Position numbers and translations under genes: made by a program. The notes below the pieces were generated by a model. That model ran no database searches and was not told where the DNA came from. It saw only the letters and a list, made by a program, of their open reading frames with translations. Of a stretch of DNA of 64,000 bases, positions 62,657 through 64,000 are shown piece after piece (within the stretch, counting starts at the first letter, position 1; every line of letters begins with the position of its first letter). The stretch covers positions 4,539,501 through 4,603,500 of the forward strand of contig JADJRL010000003.1 in assembly GCA_016712225.1 (NCBI GenBank), read 5' to 3'. Source of the stretch: Candidatus Defluviibacterium haderslevense. GTDB lineage: Bacteria; Bacteroidota; Bacteroidia; Chitinophagales; Saprospiraceae.

Positions 62657-63274
62657 TTATTTTTTTGGAACGATATTATAAAATTCCTTTCCAAAATAGT
62701 TACTATATATTAATTCTATATTTTTAGTTGTGTAGGTTATGTTATACAATTTATTATTTGAAGTAAATCTTAAATAGTATAAAAATTGCTTGTTAGGTAC
62801 TATTTGATCAATTAATTCTATTTTAAAGTTATAATCTTTAGTCAAGCTTGCTTTAATGTCAATAAGTGTGCGATTTTTAACACTAAAGGCCTGATTACAA
62901 AAATAATACTCAGAATATATGGAATTAAGTGAATCTTTTTTAATATAATAAGTATCATATAGCCATATCATTAAATCATGCTCGAATCTTGTTGCCTCTT
63001 TTAAATTTCCTATTCCATTTTTTACAGAAAATGAAATAAATTCTTCATCTACAGAGTTATAGAATAAAAAGTATTGTGAACCATGCCAATCTCCATAGAA
63101 TTCGGGATGAAAATTTTCATGAATAAATGAGGTAAAATAACTACAATTTGTATTAATTACTATTGAATCCTTGTTCTTAATATCATTAATTACTATTCTA
63201 TTTGATTCTTTTTTTTTATTACAATCAAAAAGTAATAGGAAAACTATAAATGCTATTCCCCAATTACGGCACAT
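62657..63274 (-). CDS. Lipoprotein, candidate immunity protein
   Basis: A 205-residue protein with a lipoprotein-like signal (IAFIVFLLLFDC, Cys near residue 18) followed by a Lys-rich linker. The mature part is beta-rich (YCNCSYF-type aromatic strands) and not recognised. Its start overlaps the end of the upstream gene by 22 bp, so the two are coupled. Small coupled lipoproteins behind C-terminal toxin domains often give immunity; here this is inference from arrangement only. Confidence 0.55.
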   Translation of the reverse strand: MCRNWGIAFIVFLLLFDCNKKKESNRIVINDIKNKDSIVINTNCSYFTSFIHENFHPEFYGDWHGSQYFLFYNSVDEEFISFSVKNGIGNLKEATRFEHDLMIWLYDTYYIKKDSLNSIYSEYYFCNQAFSVKNRTLIDIKASLTKDYNFKIELIDQIVPNKQFLYYLRFTSNNKLYNITYTTKNIELIYSNYFGKEFYNIVPKK

Positions 63275-64000
63275 AGTTTTTCTTTTAGGGCATCGAAAAC
63301 AGTTAATTCTTTTACTCCTGTATAATTATTGAAGTTATATAAATCTGTTAATTTAAAACATTTAGGACAATTTGTTGTGTTTTTTAATTCTGTTCTTGAC
63401 ATGAAATGTTTAATACCTTCTCCATCGGCCATAAAGTGATTCGGATAAAAATGATCTTGGTGGGTACCAATTATTGAATTGTGCCCCATTACATGAACAC
63501 TTAGGTATCCAATAAGGTCTGTTTTAGAGTTTGTTTTGAAATCAATCATATGAGATGGTAATTGACTGTAATTTATAAATCCATCAACTATATTTATGTG
63601 GCTACATAATCCTTCTGATATTTCTACAGAAAGTGCTCTTAAAAAACCGCCTGTTTTACTTGATCGGGTTTTATTAAACCTCTCTATTAATACTTGATTC
63701 CCTAGATCGTCAGCAATTCCACAACCGCTACAATCAAAACTACATAATGTTTGATTTTTTTTCAAAAAATTCAAGATATTCGATGCAGTTTCACCGATAA
63801 CAATAATATGGTCAGTATTGGAATAATTTGTAGTATTCAATTTGCTTGCAGGATTAGAATCTCCATCTATAACCTCTATAGTAGGAGCACTCCCACATAA
63901 AGTTTTAAAATGATTCTTAACATCAGCTTTCAACATGTCATCACTCAAAGTAACATTAGGTAATTTAACAAACCATAATTTATGCCCTGGACCTTTGCCA
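63253..64000 (-). CDS. C-terminal part of a larger protein (cut by window edge)
   Basis: The frame is open to the right edge; the TTG at 63948 is internal, since the codons before it (GKGPGHKLWFVKLPNVTLS) read on. About 249 residues are visible. DHIIVIGETASNILNFLKK, CSFDCSGCG and VHVMGHNSIIGTHQDHF with clustered His and Cys suggest a folded, perhaps metal-binding domain. It could be the toxin domain of a secreted effector, with the overlapping lipoprotein as partner. Family not recognised. Confidence 0.55.
   Translation of the reverse strand, partial: GKGPGHKLWFVKLPNVTLSDDMLKADVKNHFKTLCGSAPTIEVIDGDSNPASKLNTTNYSNTDHIIVIGETASNILNFLKKNQTLCSFDCSGCGIADDLGNQVLIERFNKTRSSKTGGFLRALSVEISEGLCSHINIVDGFINYSQLPSHMIDFKTNSKTDLIGYLSVHVMGHNSIIGTHQDHFYPNHFMADGEGIKHFMSRTELKNTTNCPKCFKLTDLYNFNNYTGVKELTVFDALKEKLCAVIGE

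Overview
The window is AT-rich DNA from a member of the Bacteroidota, most likely a Saprospiraceae-like lineage. This is inferred from type IX secretion (T9SS) sorting tails, SprB repeats, a TonB receptor with a carboxypeptidase-regulatory-like N-domain, menaquinone synthesis by the futalosine route (mqnE, mqnA), a Bacteroidota-type promoter (TTG, 19 bp, TAnnTTTG) and several non-ATG starts. No species can be named from the sequence alone.

0-12.4 kb is conserved chromosomal background: ferredoxin, IscX, KdsC, a UbiA prenyltransferase, Maf, PrmA and FolD, then secreted or outer-membrane functions (two alpha/beta-hydrolases with T9SS tails, one lacking its nucleophile serine; an aldo/keto reductase; a TonB-dependent receptor; a GT2 glycosyltransferase). 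12.6-17.1 kb holds mqnE, a histidine phosphatase, mqnA, dnaA, tRNA-Ser(GCT) and tRNA-Pro(TGG).

17.0-27.2 kb is a 10.1-kb integrative element in the 3' end of tRNA-Pro, bounded by perfect 48-bp direct repeats. It carries a tyrosine integrase, an excisionase-like HTH protein, a protein with family A DNA polymerase motifs, a SprB-repeat T9SS surface protein and small cargo genes. Beyond it (27.2-31.5 kb) lie orphan and broken genes and further pairs of phased short direct repeats that look like scars of earlier insertions.

31.8-42.2 kb is the most unusual locus. A branched-chain amino-acid-type ABC importer (livG, livF, livK, livH, livM) is interleaved with a 712-residue unknown membrane protein, a 43-residue Lys-rich small ORF, a radical SAM protein and a cytosolic Ser/Thr kinase; a VanX-like dipeptidase lies on the opposite strand. 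42.7-50.5 kb is a type I restriction-modification operon with an ABC-type ATPase and a PD-(D/E)xK-like protein inserted between hsdS and hsdR.

50.6-52.5 kb is gene-free and holds about four diverged tandem units of roughly 450-650 bp. An XRE regulator, a serine recombinase and, near 54.3 kb, a strongly structured palindromic element follow. 54.5-64 kb is accessory: orphan genes, a second SpoT-like HD hydrolase, and an apparent secreted toxin locus (FN3 protein, nuclease-like toxin, candidate immunity protein). A second toxin/immunity-like pair runs off the right edge.
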